64,000 nt of DNA, taken from contig JAZBQD010000001.1 of NCBI GenBank assembly GCA_036583965.1, forward strand, positions 24,834,597 through 24,898,596, in the 5' to 3' direction. The stretch comes from Prunella strophiata. Taxonomy: Eukaryota; Chordata; Aves; Passeriformes; Prunellidae. Below the pieces are notes generated by a model. That model made no database searches and had not been told where the DNA came from. It worked only from the letters and a program-made list of their open reading frames with translations. The translations under genes and the position numbers were made by a program. Positions 12,716 to 24,705 of this stretch are shown here, piece after piece; positions within the stretch are counted from its first letter, which is position 1; each line of letters opens with the position of its first letter.

Positions 12716-15700
12716 TTTACTGTGAATGGTATGTGAGCAGTATAGAAAGCAAAACAGCAGGGGAGAGGTGTTTGCTTCTGCTTCACTGAAAGTATTGATG
12801 AGCACTGTGTTCATGTTGGTACAAGAGCAGCATTGATCAGGAGAGGAAAAAATTAAAGATGTACTTACTAAATCCTGTTTGGAACTGATGAGATAGCAGG
12901 TAGCTAAATGCATTATTAAACACCATTTTCAATAAACAGATTTTGGGGCTAGTTTTACTACTACAAAGTTGGCTGGTATATTGCAAACAGTCCTTCACTA
13001 TAACCTAGAATTAATCACCTGTTCCTTGGAGCTAATGCTCCAAGTACAAAAAGTAAATACAGCAGAACAGATAAATGAACATTGGCATTCATAAGTAATG
13101 TGTTGTGCAGTTCTTATGTGGCACCCTGTGGCAAAGTTCCAGCAACAACAGCTTTGGTCCTGGGCTGCCTGTTACCTCTGGGGGAAGCAATTAAGGTTAT
13201 TTAGTGCAGGAGAGTTAGATTTAGAGACTGCAATGGCCCCCAGGACTGTGTGAAGGATGTGGGAGTAGGAATGCAGGTATCTACTGACTGTATGGATTAT
13301 TACTCATGGCATGCACACAAGGAGATCTTTAGATTATCAGGCTCATGTTTTGTGTTAAATGTTTTGGTTGTTCATTGGGTGAGTGTCAGTAGAAAGTGAT
13401 TCACACCCTCTAATTCATACTTCCCATCCCAAGTGCAGATTGATGGTGCTCTACAGGAGCCTGCATCTTTATCTCCCTGCACAAATGCCATCACGCTCCA
13501 GGTGCCCCTTAAATCCTCAGGTTTGTGCTGTTTAGAGCTGGGGTTCTCTTTGCCTGTTGTTTCAAGGCAGTACGAGTGCATTGGCTGGCTGTACTGCCAA
13601 ATTACCCCACACATGTTTGGAAAAGGTGCACCGCTCTTTCCTTCCTGGCTCTCTTCCTCTCAAAAAAAGAAAAAAAGGAGACTCCAGCACTGACAGATTT
13701 TATCAGCCCCTTATGTATGAACCAGACAGCTAAGCAGGAGCTGGGGGGTCTGAAGAAGTAGGCTGCTCTCCTCTCTGTGTGTGCAGAACAAAATACTGAC
13801 TGACCATAAGTCCTAGTGCTGCCATGAGAACTTGAAGTGAAAATGACTGCATTTGTCTTTTATTTTAGAACAGGTCTCTCTCTGATAACAGTAAGACAAG
13901 TTTGCTTCATAGGCTTCTGCCCTGAGTTAGAGGAGTCTTGTCTGTGGTGGACGACCCAGCTGGATTGATGCTATGTTGGGGTTTTTTTTCATTTTTGTGA
14001 GGTGGGTTGTTTTTCCCTCTGACTGGGCTGACTCAGCCTTATTGGAAGACCTGAAAAAAAATCTGCCAAAAGCAAATATTAGAGAGAACAAGAGCTGAAT
14101 TTTTTGCTTTTCTTGCCTTCTTGTCTCTGGTAATGGAATAAAACTAGGCCAACTGATGGCACCTTAGACCCTGTTTTATCTTGAATCTCAGGCTGTTTTG
14201 CCTTTCTAACAGCCTTAGAGGGCCCCTGCTCCTCAGAGATCTGGTGAAGGAAATTCTGGGGACACAGAGAGTTCACTGCACACCCTTTGTCCTGCCTCCA
14301 TCCTCACGTTGCCTGGAGCCCTCTGGAGGACTCTGTTTCCCTGTCCAAGCTTTCCAATGCAAACCAGATGTTCTGGGCAGCAGGTAACCAACCACCTTTT
14401 GACAGGAAAGTAGGACCACAAACTGAGAAGTGTTCCTGGGTTCTTTGCTCTTTGCAACAGTGGCCTCTATTTTTTCTTCAAAAACCAATCTCTCCTGCAA
14501 TATAGATTGTTAATTTTGGAGACCAGAAGAAATAAAAAACTATTTAGTAAGCATGGAATTAGAGATCAAAACAAATTACTTGGGCAATTTGCCAGAATGG
14601 GGAGTTAAATAGATTACAGATAAAACCTTATTAATTAGTATCAAATCTGCTTTGGTGCCATATGGATCACAGTACTTTTTCCCTTTGCCTCTTCTTCTTG
14701 TCATTATCTCTCCATTTCCTTTTCTCTTTCTGATGTGCACAAGTGATTGTGTTACTCTGAAAAGATTAAAAAATGGCTTAATCATATTGAAGGAAAATGC
14801 TGTGAATCCTCTTGACTTTAATAGCAGTGAAATCTAAATACAGAAAAGTGCTCTGGTTGGCAGGTAAAAAATGTTTGGGCCAAATATTTTTATCTGATGG
14901 AGGGAAGATTAGTAAAGTGGTCCTAATTAATTCTGTGGTTCATTTCAGCAGATCAGCAAAGTGGTGCTCTACTTGTACTGTAATTAGCTTTTTATGTTTT
15001 ACAGAAACATGTAAAAGTGTGCTGGAATACCTGATTTTTCAATTTTTCTTTTTTTTTTACAATGTCCTACAGAAGAAAAAGAACATGTGAGTGTAGTACA
15101 GAAGCTCAGAGGAAGGCAAGACTGAATGTGTTAAAACAATAGAACTTGTGGTTTTGGCTTTGGGGAAACTTGCTTAGTTCATCTGTGTCCCTATTCTTTA
15201 ACCTGTTTAATTATGTGCCATGGTGGCAATTCAGCTCAAGTGGTTGAAAATCCTGTCTATTTAAAAACAAAACAAAATAATACCCCAAGAAAACTTTTTT
15301 TCCTAGATTAAAGGAGGAAAATTTTTATGAAATTGCCAAAACTTTGGTTTTGAAGAATATGGACAGGAAGAGGCATCCATTACTCACCAGGAGTTTTCCT
15401 TTTGTTACTTGACGGCCTCTGTGAGTTTTACTGTTTGATGGATAATCCTCTCACAGCTGCTCTTCCATGGAAGGCTAGAGATTAAGTTCTCCTCTTTACC
15501 TTCTACACCATCAGTTTTAACCTCCATAACAGACAGGAGATTTTCAAGTCCAGGAAAAAAATATGGAGCCACCTAAACTGACCAACAGTCAAGTTATCAC
15601 AGAGCTGGAGACTTGCAGACTTGCAGCTGCTCTTGTTGCAAAATACATTTTTATCATTTCATAAAACAAATATACAGATATAATTCTGTGGAATAAAAGG

Positions 15701-17198
15701 AAAGATGGAAAAACCACATGCAGTCATGGGATTTTTATATGCAGACAGATGTCTATATTTGCATTATATTAAAAAATTAGACACTGAAATGTATACTACC
15801 AATAACTTTGTGCACAGTCTATGCACTCATGATGAAAAGTAGCAGATTTGATTTTTATGAATGCTTCCCTCAAGAAGTGAAAGATCAGAAATTATGTGAA
15901 CACAAGTATGTGCTGAAATACAAAAAAAAAAATCCTTTTTATTCCAAGTGAAAAGCCACACCTTCCCAAATCTTGTAATGCTCAGGGAAGCAGCCTCTGT
16001 GGGGTGAGGTGTAGGATAAGTAGCAAGGTTGTTAAAGAATTAGAGAGGACAGGGAATATTTTTGAAGGAGTGAGAGCACTGCATGGAAATAGATATCCAT
16101 GATATAAATTATGACATTAGGCAATACTGAGCAGCACAAATTGGGGTTTGTAATGATTCTAGAGAGCCTTCCCAAACCTTTATAGAACTTGAATTAATCA
16201 TGTGCCAGAGAAGCACATTACAGCTACAGGAAACCAGAGGATGTGATGCCTCTGCTCACCTCATATATTGTTTTAAGTTCTGCTGTGGTATTTGAGGGCT
16301 GGAATTCAGAAACTGGACTTATGCAGGTGTGTTATATATTTGTAAGCTTTCTATGTGAATATAGCATAAATTTTTAATCAAGAGCAATAGGTTGCTGATG
16401 GAAAATGCAGCTAGGAGTACTCAGGTGGGCTTTTGGAATTTTTCATAGTGGTAAAAAAATAAAATACATATATAAATGGTATTCAGGTAGCAGATGCAAA
16501 GCAGATGCAAATAAATCACCTTCTCTTTTGGTGTTATTTTTGCTTGTTATTTTTGAGCATGGTTCAGGTAAATCTATATCAATATGTAAAATAGCATCTT
16601 AATTGCTACTGACACATTATCTTTTTGTATTAATTTAGTAGACTTTAAAGCTGGATTTGTGGTCATAAATAGATCAGCATATCAGTAGTATTAGAAGGAC
16701 TTGTTGATCTGGAAAGATCAGACAGTCTGGAGACTGAACATTATCTCTGCTTCAACAATCTTGGTCTGCCCATCACTTCATTCATTGGAAATTCAGAAAA
16801 TTATCAGCTTGAATAAATGTCCAAATCCCTGTTCCACCTTGGAAATTTTTTCTTTCCTTCCTCCCACAAATTTTCAGAGAACATGTTAGAACAACATGAA
16901 GGTTTCTCACACTTTGTCTGGCTTAGCTTAATCAAAAGCTTTTGGCACTGCTCTGTGTACTGGTACTTGGCTGCTCTTCCACATCAGATCCTGAGCACAT
17001 GAAAGCCTGCATCATTCTCCATGCTTCCAGGGCATGCCCTAAAAACACACAAGAAATAATCTATTATGTAATGCCTGTCTTCTGTCTCAAGCTAAATAAA
17101 TGTTAATTAACAGCAGGAAAGGACACCTTAAGTTAGAAGAAAGAAAAAAAAACTTTTGAAGCTTTTGAATTTGGATTTAATTTAAAAAAATAATAGTT
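12716..17198. other. Non-coding single-copy stretch
   Basis: Overlapping frames of 65-90 codons occur on both strands at 13372-13761 and 14079-14505, where GC content is higher. None resembles a known domain, and opposite-strand overlap argues against coding. A pyrimidine tract ending in cag near 15072 resembles a splice acceptor but has no exon behind it. Confidence 0.55.
16490..16512 (+). repeat. 11-bp tandem duplication creating an octamer motif
   Basis: The unit gcagatgcaaa occurs twice without a gap (16490-16500 and 16501-16511). The next base completes ATGCAAAT at 16505-16512, the consensus bound by POU/Oct factors. That it acts as a binding site is only a possibility, since such octamers also occur by chance. 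Confidence 0.8.
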
Positions 17199-17280
17199 AA
17201 AAAAAAAAAAAAAAAAAACAACCCAACAACAAAAAGTCAAAACCAGAACTAACCCCCACCCCCCAAAAAAAAATAAAACC
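17199..17280. repeat. A-rich/C-rich low-complexity patch
   Basis: A run of 20 A at 17199-17218 is followed by a stretch made almost only of A and C, including short C runs and a second 9-A run. It has the look of a decayed poly(A) tail or simple repeat. No retrocopy upstream of it was recognised. Confidence 0.8.
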
Positions 17281-20200
17281 AACCAGGAAGCATCATAATT
17301 TCATGTTCCAAAGTAAAGGTAAGGAAAATAATTATATCATGTTTCTGCTTCAATACCCTTCAGTCCACCAGAAATGCTTTTAGTGGAAGTGAATGTGTGT
17401 AATTACTGCTCAGTGCCCTGATTGCTCATTACACAACAGACTCTTACAAGGAGAAGAGATAATTTGCCTGTCAAGATTTAGTCACAGTCATTAGCACTCA
17501 CCTTTATCTTGACAGAAAATAAAATGTTTTACTATAAGCTGCTAGTGATACATTCCATGCACTGCTGCATTTCCTAAACAGGGAACCAATCAAAACTGCT
17601 TTTACCCTGTACCCCTGCCTGGTGTATGTGGACACTGATTTTGTTTCACTGAGCAGTATTTCTTTCATTGTTCACCCTTTCTGTCACACTTAGATTTGCA
17701 CAAGCACAATATAATGAGAAGGTCACAAGGGCTGTGTCAGAGCCAGGATTGGGACAGGAGATAAAGCACAGGTGCTCACTTCTGATGCATTTTGGTTATG
17801 TAATTTCACACTGACTGCTGAGTGTCAGAACTGTAGCACAAAGAATTCAGGCTCTGTGTAATGAAGCTATTTGGAAGAAGGGTTAAATAGATTTTAATCA
17901 TCTTTGGTGATAGGTGAATGTGTCTGGGTCTCACCAGGTGTTTTGTTCCTGGTTCTAGCTATCTGTAGTCCCACAGAGGCAGGCATGAGAATAACACCAT
18001 TCACAGCCCTGTGATTTCCTCTGGATGGAAATAACTGCACTGCACTTGAGTGCTCCTCCACAGCTCATTGATAACAGCTGGTGATATTGACAGTGCTCAA
18101 ACACCCTTGGATCTGTCATTTCAGAAAGGATTTTTGTTGGTATAAACAAGTACAGCTCTGCTGGCTCAAAATTTTGATTGAGTCTGAAGCCTTCAATTAT
18201 TAAACAATTGTATTTTTACACATTGGGAAATTCAATTCTCAAGCACCCCTAAAAATTTAAAAGGAGTGAAGTCCACTGTGTTCATTTTAGATCAGCCCAG
18301 TGAACAGGGACTGTGTGATCTCTTCCAGTCCTGACTTCAGGGAACTAAAGTTATTGCATCAGGAACATGTTCCTTCCTCCTCATACATGTTCTTTTATTC
18401 CTTTTTCTGTTGCCATTAGTACCAAAAGTGCAAGCAATAGTGCTTTATTTAGTCAGGATTGTTTGGGGTTTTTTTTTTTTAAGTATAGCCTTGACCCATA
18501 GAGACAATCAGTCATGAAAGAACCAGCTTAGTGTGAGAAAGAGCTTAATCTGAGAGAAGGGGCTATGTGTTTGTACTGCTTTGTGCTTACAAAAAAAAAA
18601 AAGATAGAAAAATGTAAATATATTTGGAAATTACAATTGAGTGCTGTGCTACACTGAACTAAAACCTGCTGTTGAATCCTTGTCCCCAGAAATTACTATT
18701 GACTTTATCCACTGAGCTGGCCTCTCAGGGCTGTCCAACAGAGTGTGCTGCATTACATTAGGGCTGATTTTTTGTTTGTTTTCTCTAACAGTATTTGACA
18801 CAAATAAAATCCTCCCCTTATTACTGAGGCTGTAGCAAGGAACAAGGACCTGCTTGGGAAGAGGGACCTGATGGTGAGGCAGGAGCAAACCTTGTCCCAG
18901 CACAGCTCTGGGTAGCTGTGTGAACTAGTGATGGAAGGAAAAAGGCTGGGGAAGGGCAGGGAGTGTTGTGCTCCTGTGTTCAGGGCTTTGGAGGGATGCA
19001 GGTCCTTGTTTTACTAACATGTATGGCTCTTCTTGCACTTTTGGAAGTATTTTAACACTTCCATGGAGTGTACTTTATGACTAATGTGAATTTGGCCTAG
19101 ATAGCTACCTGTTTAGTACTCCTCACAGCTGCATGTGAGACAGAGTTGAGGCTTCTCTTTTAATTTTTTTAGTGTTGGGAGTCAGCTGAGAAAAAGCAGC
19201 CTACACAGCATACAGCCCTGGGTGCCTTCTTCAGTGAAATATTGTCAGGCATCCACTGGCATAACACCAGCAAATTCAATTCAGTTTTGTTGATGTTTTC
19301 TTCTGCTGAGTAGCCAGGAACAGAAATACATAATTTCCAAGTGTGGAAGAATGCTCACAGCAAAGTGAAAGTCTTTAAAACTCTGAGAGTAAAGAGTTTA
19401 CTTGTGAGAGTGCCTGGGGAAGGAATGAGATGTCTGCAGCATGTTTGTGCTGTTTCTGTTTAGAGAGCTACAGCCAGCCAGTTAGGAGGCACAGCTCAGG
19501 TGATCAGTCTGAAAAATGGATTACAAATAGCACAAATAGATGTTGTTTGACATATTAGTTACAGTGGATTGTTTCTGCAAATCTTTGTATTAGTTGCTAG
19601 TGGAATAACTCTCAGTATCAAATTTATTAGCAATGTTTTGTGCTCATGATGAATTTGTGCACAGAAAAATGAGCTCCATTAGTTATGGAAATGGTGACTA
19701 CTTCTGGCAGAGGCATTTTGTCAAACTGCCTCACCATTTCCCAGGTTTTAGCCAAAGCAGGATCTGACCAGTGCCTGCAGGACTCCCTGGGGCAGTAGGA
19801 GAACTGAAGCCTTCTCATTCTGTAGGCTGACAAGACACCTTGTTCCACAGAAAGGTTGAGTCCTTAGTCAACCCAACATTTGCATAGTTGCTTTGCTAAT
19901 CTTTGTCATAATCTCCCAGCTTTATGTTCAGTTTCATTTTGAAATAATACTCAGTTTAGGTTGAGGTTAAAGAGGGGTCATTTAGAAGTTAAAATTTATA
20001 GTAAATGTGTTTCTGATCAGTCATATTGAAACCATTCCAGGAAGTCACAGCATGCCTACAGCAGGAAGGGTGAGCATCCTGTAAGTGCTAAAACTGGAAC
20101 TTTTTGCTCTTTTTTTTATGCAGTTGCAGCCTGGTAGACCCTAGGGTGGGGTGATGTATAGAAACATTGCCCAGGTAAAAACTCCCTGGAGCTGCCCTCT

Positions 20201-21520
20201 TTGGCTTGTGCACTGTGCCTTCATTCATTTGTGTGCTTTGTGTTTCCCTTGCTGCTGTCATTAGCCCTGCAGAACATTCACTTCTGATTTGCCACAGGAA
20301 TTGTCACATTTTGGTGCCTCCTGCCCTCGTGTGTGGCTGCTAAGAACAGACTGGGGAGGGGTGGGTGGGGAGAGTTGTGTGACTGAGCTCTTTGCACGAT
20401 GCCCTCTTGAACCTGACTCACAGGCTGCCAGGGACAAAGCTCAGGTAAAACAGGACAGAATTCTGAACATTTCAGTCTGTGCACAGTGATCTTCACAGTG
20501 GTGAGTTTTTTCTGTGTTTAAATGAAACAGAACTTTAACCAGAGCAAGAGCTACATCTGTGCACAAGCAGAATTTAGGACTCTTCAAACAGCATAGCAGT
20601 AGTCTAGCAAAATACCCTGATTTGGGGCAAGGACCCCAAAAGTTGCTTTTTTCACCATAACTGGTGAGCATTAAGAATGTGGATGATTTTTTTATGGATT
20701 TTCCTTTCCATTTCTCAAGCCCAACTAAAGCTGTCAGTGCAGAACAGAACAATTCTTTCCAGCTATTCACACTGGATAAGTGGACAAATCTTGTTATGCA
20801 CACTTAACTTGTCGTGGTTTGTGATTAAGCCAGACAACACTTTTTTCCTCTCTAAAAACACTTGCTATCAAATGAGATTTAAAATGCAATCCATGTAAAG
20901 CAATTCATGTAGCCCAGGAGATTATCTTGGGAAATTTCATCTGATGCTGGAACCCTTTGGGCTTCAAAACAGCAGCAGTACCAACAACTTCATAGTAATA
21001 GCCATATCTACAAAAAGCAATGCAGAAACAGTGATCTGAACAGAAAAAAAACATACTAAATCCAAGTAGCTATGCTATAAAGCATAATTAATCCAGGAAT
21101 ATACTGCATATTTCTTGTGGTAAAATGGCATTCTTAATTTCTTCCAGGGAATGTTTTCTCTAAGCCACGTTTAAGGCAAGGAACACTTGCAAACAGATAC
21201 AGCTGGTAGCATAATTTGCTTGTGTAGTAGTTATAGTTCCCATTTCTTCTTAGATGTTCTGTTTCTGTGTCCCAAAATGATAATGGTTTGCAAATAGATT
21301 TTTGGACTGGAATACAAGTACTATTAGGAAAAAGGATTTGTTTTTCCCCCTGAATTCTACAGCAGATATTAGTAGTGTGCTGTAACAAGTTCTCCACATT
21401 GAGAGTCTCTCAAAGAAATGGGCCTTGATTTTGAGTTGTGTCATAGTATCTGCATACTCTGACACCAATTAAAAATAACTGGCCCATTGCAAGTGTGTCC
21501 TCTGGGTTTTAGTTTTATTT
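17281..21520. other. Non-coding single-copy stretch
   Basis: AT-rich with moderately GC-rich islands near 18.9-19.0 kb and 20.3-20.45 kb. Short homopolymers occur at 18469-18480 (T) and 18590-18602 (A). The longest frame, 120 codons on the minus strand (20441-20803), shows no domain, repeat or signal peptide that I recognise. No transposon ends are seen. Confidence 0.55.
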
Positions 21521-21589
21521 AAAACTAAATATGTTTATAAATATATATTTATAAAACTAAATATGTTTATTTTAAACTAATATGTTTAT
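21521..21589. repeat. AT-rich triplicated motif with 22-bp palindrome
   Basis: The 18-bp motif aaaactaaatatgtttat occurs exactly at 21521-21538 and 21553-21570, and a one-base-shorter variant follows at 21573-21589. Between the first two copies, 21534-21555 is a perfect 22-bp palindrome centred on atatat. It could extrude as a cruciform or be an unstable AT repeat. Confidence 0.9.
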
Positions 21590-23349
21590 TCCGGATCTGA
21601 GGTGGAATAAACAAGGGCCACAGTTCCTCAGAAGTCTGAATTTTTGAGTCTGTTTAAAAGTTTACACAACATGAGGAAAGAAGCTCTGAGAGTTAAAAGT
21701 TATGTCCTAGTTAACTGTGCCTCTCATTTCTACTATATACATTAGAAACTCCAAGCCCAAGTATTTAATCAAAACCCAAAACTGGGGAAAAAAAATAAAG
21801 GCAAAAAAGACCAGAATAATTTTCAAAAGATACTGTTTAAATTAGTTGCACCTCATAATCAGAATGACTGGGGAACTTGTGACTGGGGAATGCCTGCAAC
21901 ATACAGATTTTAATTCTTCCTCATTTTACATACAGAATAACAGTGCTGGAATTCTGTCACTCTCAAGAAAGATTTAAAGAACTTTAGGATCTTATCCTTT
22001 GTGGTAGAGCTGCAAAGTCTGAACTGCTCTGGATCCATCAGGACTGACTATGGCAATTCTTGGAGAGCATTCTGTGTTGTAGATAAAATCTGGGACACTG
22101 TGCTCAGCTGGGAAAGCATTGACTCTGTGTCAGCACATGAGCACAGAGATGTGACAAAAACAACTAGGTGAGGCAGCAGTCTGTAACTGAGATTGCTAGA
22201 GTGCACATCTCCTTTCAGAGGGGAGGGAGCATTTGGAAAAGAAAGGATCACAATCAGTTTCAACTGAGCTGGCAAAAAGAGACTTCATAAATATTGTAGG
22301 AAAGAAGAAAAGGAAGGGATGCCTGTAGTCCTCTTTAATAGAGGGAAGGAATAAACTGATCTCAGGGCATTCAGGAGAGTTATAGTGCTAACAAATCTTG
22401 GTCCTTCTTTCAGAGAATAGTGGGAATAGAATTTGGACAGCATGGTTTTTGGGCACCAAGACTCCCCACAGGACCAAACCCCACACAGTGCCAGTTGCTC
22501 TGCTCCCACTAGGCACATCAGCTGAGGCTTCCTTTTTCAACACACTGGTTCCCAGTCCTGACAAAGCAGGAGCTCTGTCAGTGCAGGAGTGCTAATCTGT
22601 CTGACAGCTCTCATGCAGGACAGTTGGCATCTCTGAATTTTGCATCAGCATGACCTGGAATAAAATACCAAAAATGGGCAAATGTCTGACAGAATGGAAT
22701 TAATTGAGACTGAGTTTGCAATCTGTTTTCCTTGGAAAAAAATTAGTTTTTATCAGTGCAAATACTAAATAATTATTTTTTTAGAAAAAAACATAACTAA
22801 TGAACTTGCATATGGTAACACTGTAAATTTTTTTCCAGTACAGGGATCAGTGTTACTAGCAAAGCAGGTCATTCATCAGCCTCATGGAAATGGAGGAGAT
22901 GCTTTCTTAGTGTCTCCATGCAGTGTCAGAAACAGATTTACCATTTTGTTCTCTTTAAAATGAGAGTTCTCATGTCATCACAATAAGATTTGCAGACAAC
23001 GCTTGGTAAGGATGAAATAAAATGAAAAAGTAAAGAAACATCAGAAAAAAATAGTGCAGGAAAGGGTTCAGAGTTTCTTTCCTTCTCTCACTCATGTTTC
23101 TACACTCGTATTTTAAATGTGCAAAGCAATACATTTTCCATATTTCATGCTGTCATTTTAATTTTTCTAATATTTAAAGTATACTGTTTTTACTGTAGGG
23201 AAAAAAAAAAAAGGAAAAGAAAAAAAGGAATAAGAATTCTATGAGTGAAGAATTATCCAAAGAAGAGCCAGAACTAGAGCAGGGAGTCAGGACGTGCATG
23301 TGGTCCTGGAGATGTGCCCTAAACATGGAAGTTGGATTGGAATCACTGC
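21590..23349. other. Non-coding stretch upstream of CR1 copy
   Basis: Single-copy AT-rich sequence. Chance frames at 22048-22595 overlap on both strands. A purine-rich A/G patch at 23200-23230 follows a T/A-rich segment. No exon or element boundary could be recognised. Confidence 0.5.
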
Positions 23350-24219
23350 CCCAGTGAAAAGAAGAATGCATAACTAAAAGTACTCAGAAGCAAAATCTGA
23401 GGGAAACAGCCAGAAAGGCCAAGACTAAAGATAATTAAAAACCAACCCAACAAATGTAAACAAGCCCTAATGAGATTTTAGTAATATGCTCAAAGTAAGA
23501 AGGAAAGTAACAGAAAATAGTACGTACTAAAAAACTATGAAACATTCCTTCTGTTTTCATTTAAGTCATTCCTACTTACATTGGGCATGTATTTAATGAA
23601 AATGGGATTAATGAGTAGACAGAAGTCAAAGCAGGTCAAATATATGTAATATTAAAGAATGGTGTAAATCCACAGGGACAGGACCAAGAAAGTCACCCTA
23701 AGGCATTTAAAAACAGGCCAATTGCTAATGAATTCCTAAAGGAATTACAGTATTCATTTATTTAAAGGAACTTGAGTAAATTTGCAGCTGGTCATCTTCA
23801 GTGTAATTCCCAGGAGTGTTATATACTAAATTATTACCTAGGCAGTTGTTGTGTAGCTTCAGGATAGTGAGGCAGTAAATTTAAATCCATGCCAAGGTAA
23901 ATCTAGGAGTACCAGATTACTTTAATTTATCACCCACTCTCCTTTTTTCCCCCTTTGGTTACTGGTCTTGTAGTCTTAAAAAAAATTAAAGTATTAAAAG
24001 ACAGGAAAAAAAAAAAAAAAAGACAGTGATATAAATGGTCATTTTGGTCAAGGAGTAAAGTTACCAGAAGGACCTTATGAAAATATGTTGTGGGAATTAT
24101 GTCATTCCATGCATTTATAGCTTAGTAAAAAATGGGGTTGAAGATTAAACCAAAAATATTTACAATTGAAGAAAAAGGTCAGTGTAGTTCAACATAAGTC
24201 TGCTTAGGACAAATTGCAA
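23350..24219 (+). mobile_element. Possible 5' extension of the diverged CR1 copy
   Basis: This stretch lies directly upstream of the recognisable CR1 reverse-transcriptase segment, in the same orientation, and has the A-rich plus-strand composition usual for CR1 coding sequence. Short similarities to what I remember of the CR1 open reading frame are seen around 23390-23470 and 24160-24220, but the stretch is interrupted by a 16-A run (24006-24021) and many stops. A profile search is needed to confirm it. Confidence 0.35.
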
Positions 24220-24705
24220 AATGATTATTCATTTTGCTGAATGACTAGGTGATAAAATGGCAGATGAAATCCAGTGCTGATAAATGTAAAATAATGATAA
24301 CAGGAAAAATAACATCTAAGGCATATACCATGGTAAGTTTTACCTTAGCTACTCCCATTCAGAAGGACCTTCTTTAAGGTCACTGAGTGTAGTTCACTGC
24401 AAATATCATCTGTGTGTTCAGTCACACAGAAAAGGCAAATAGACTCGTAAAAATTATTAGGGGGGAAAAGGAGAACAAAATAGAAAACATCTTTATGCCA
24501 TCTATAAATCCAGGCTTTCCCTGCACAGTGAACTCAACAGGCAGCTCTGGTCACTCCTTGGAAAATGGCAGAGGGAAAGCAAATACTGAGAAGGGCAGCA
24601 GAGGTGCTGAGGAGGTAGGAAATGCATTTTTTGTGCAGATCTGGTTAGGCACACCCTGAGGACTTGTAGAAGGACTACAGCTGGGACTATACAGACACAG
24701 GACAT
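24220..24705 (+). mobile_element. Ancient CR1 LINE fragment (3' part of reverse-transcriptase frame)
   Basis: CR1 is a non-LTR retrotransposon of reptiles and birds. Several landmarks of its ORF2 3' part occur here in the right order and spacing: gataaaatggcagatgaaat at 24251, tgataaatgtaaaataatg just after it, the lysine-rich aaaaggcaaatag segment near 24430, tctataaatcca at 24502, ctctggtcactcc at 24545, gagaagggcagcagaggtg at 24589 and ctgggactatacag near 24681. From memory these match the older CR1 families shared with turtles and crocodiles rather than the youngest avian ones. The copy is inactive: it is truncated at both ends, carries indels and stops, and the 81-codon frame at 24414-24659 is only a surviving scrap. 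The assignment rests on recalled consensus text, not an alignment. Confidence 0.75.

Noticed and set aside
12498..12736. Eight-residue repeat proteins on both strands
   Set aside because: Produced by the 24-bp minisatellite; no start context, splice sites or non-repeat coding extension.
18295..18350. Possible second CR1 3' end (gatctcttccagtcctgac)
   Set aside because: Only a few words resemble the CR1 tail, and the diagnostic ccaaccc...attctatg core is missing.
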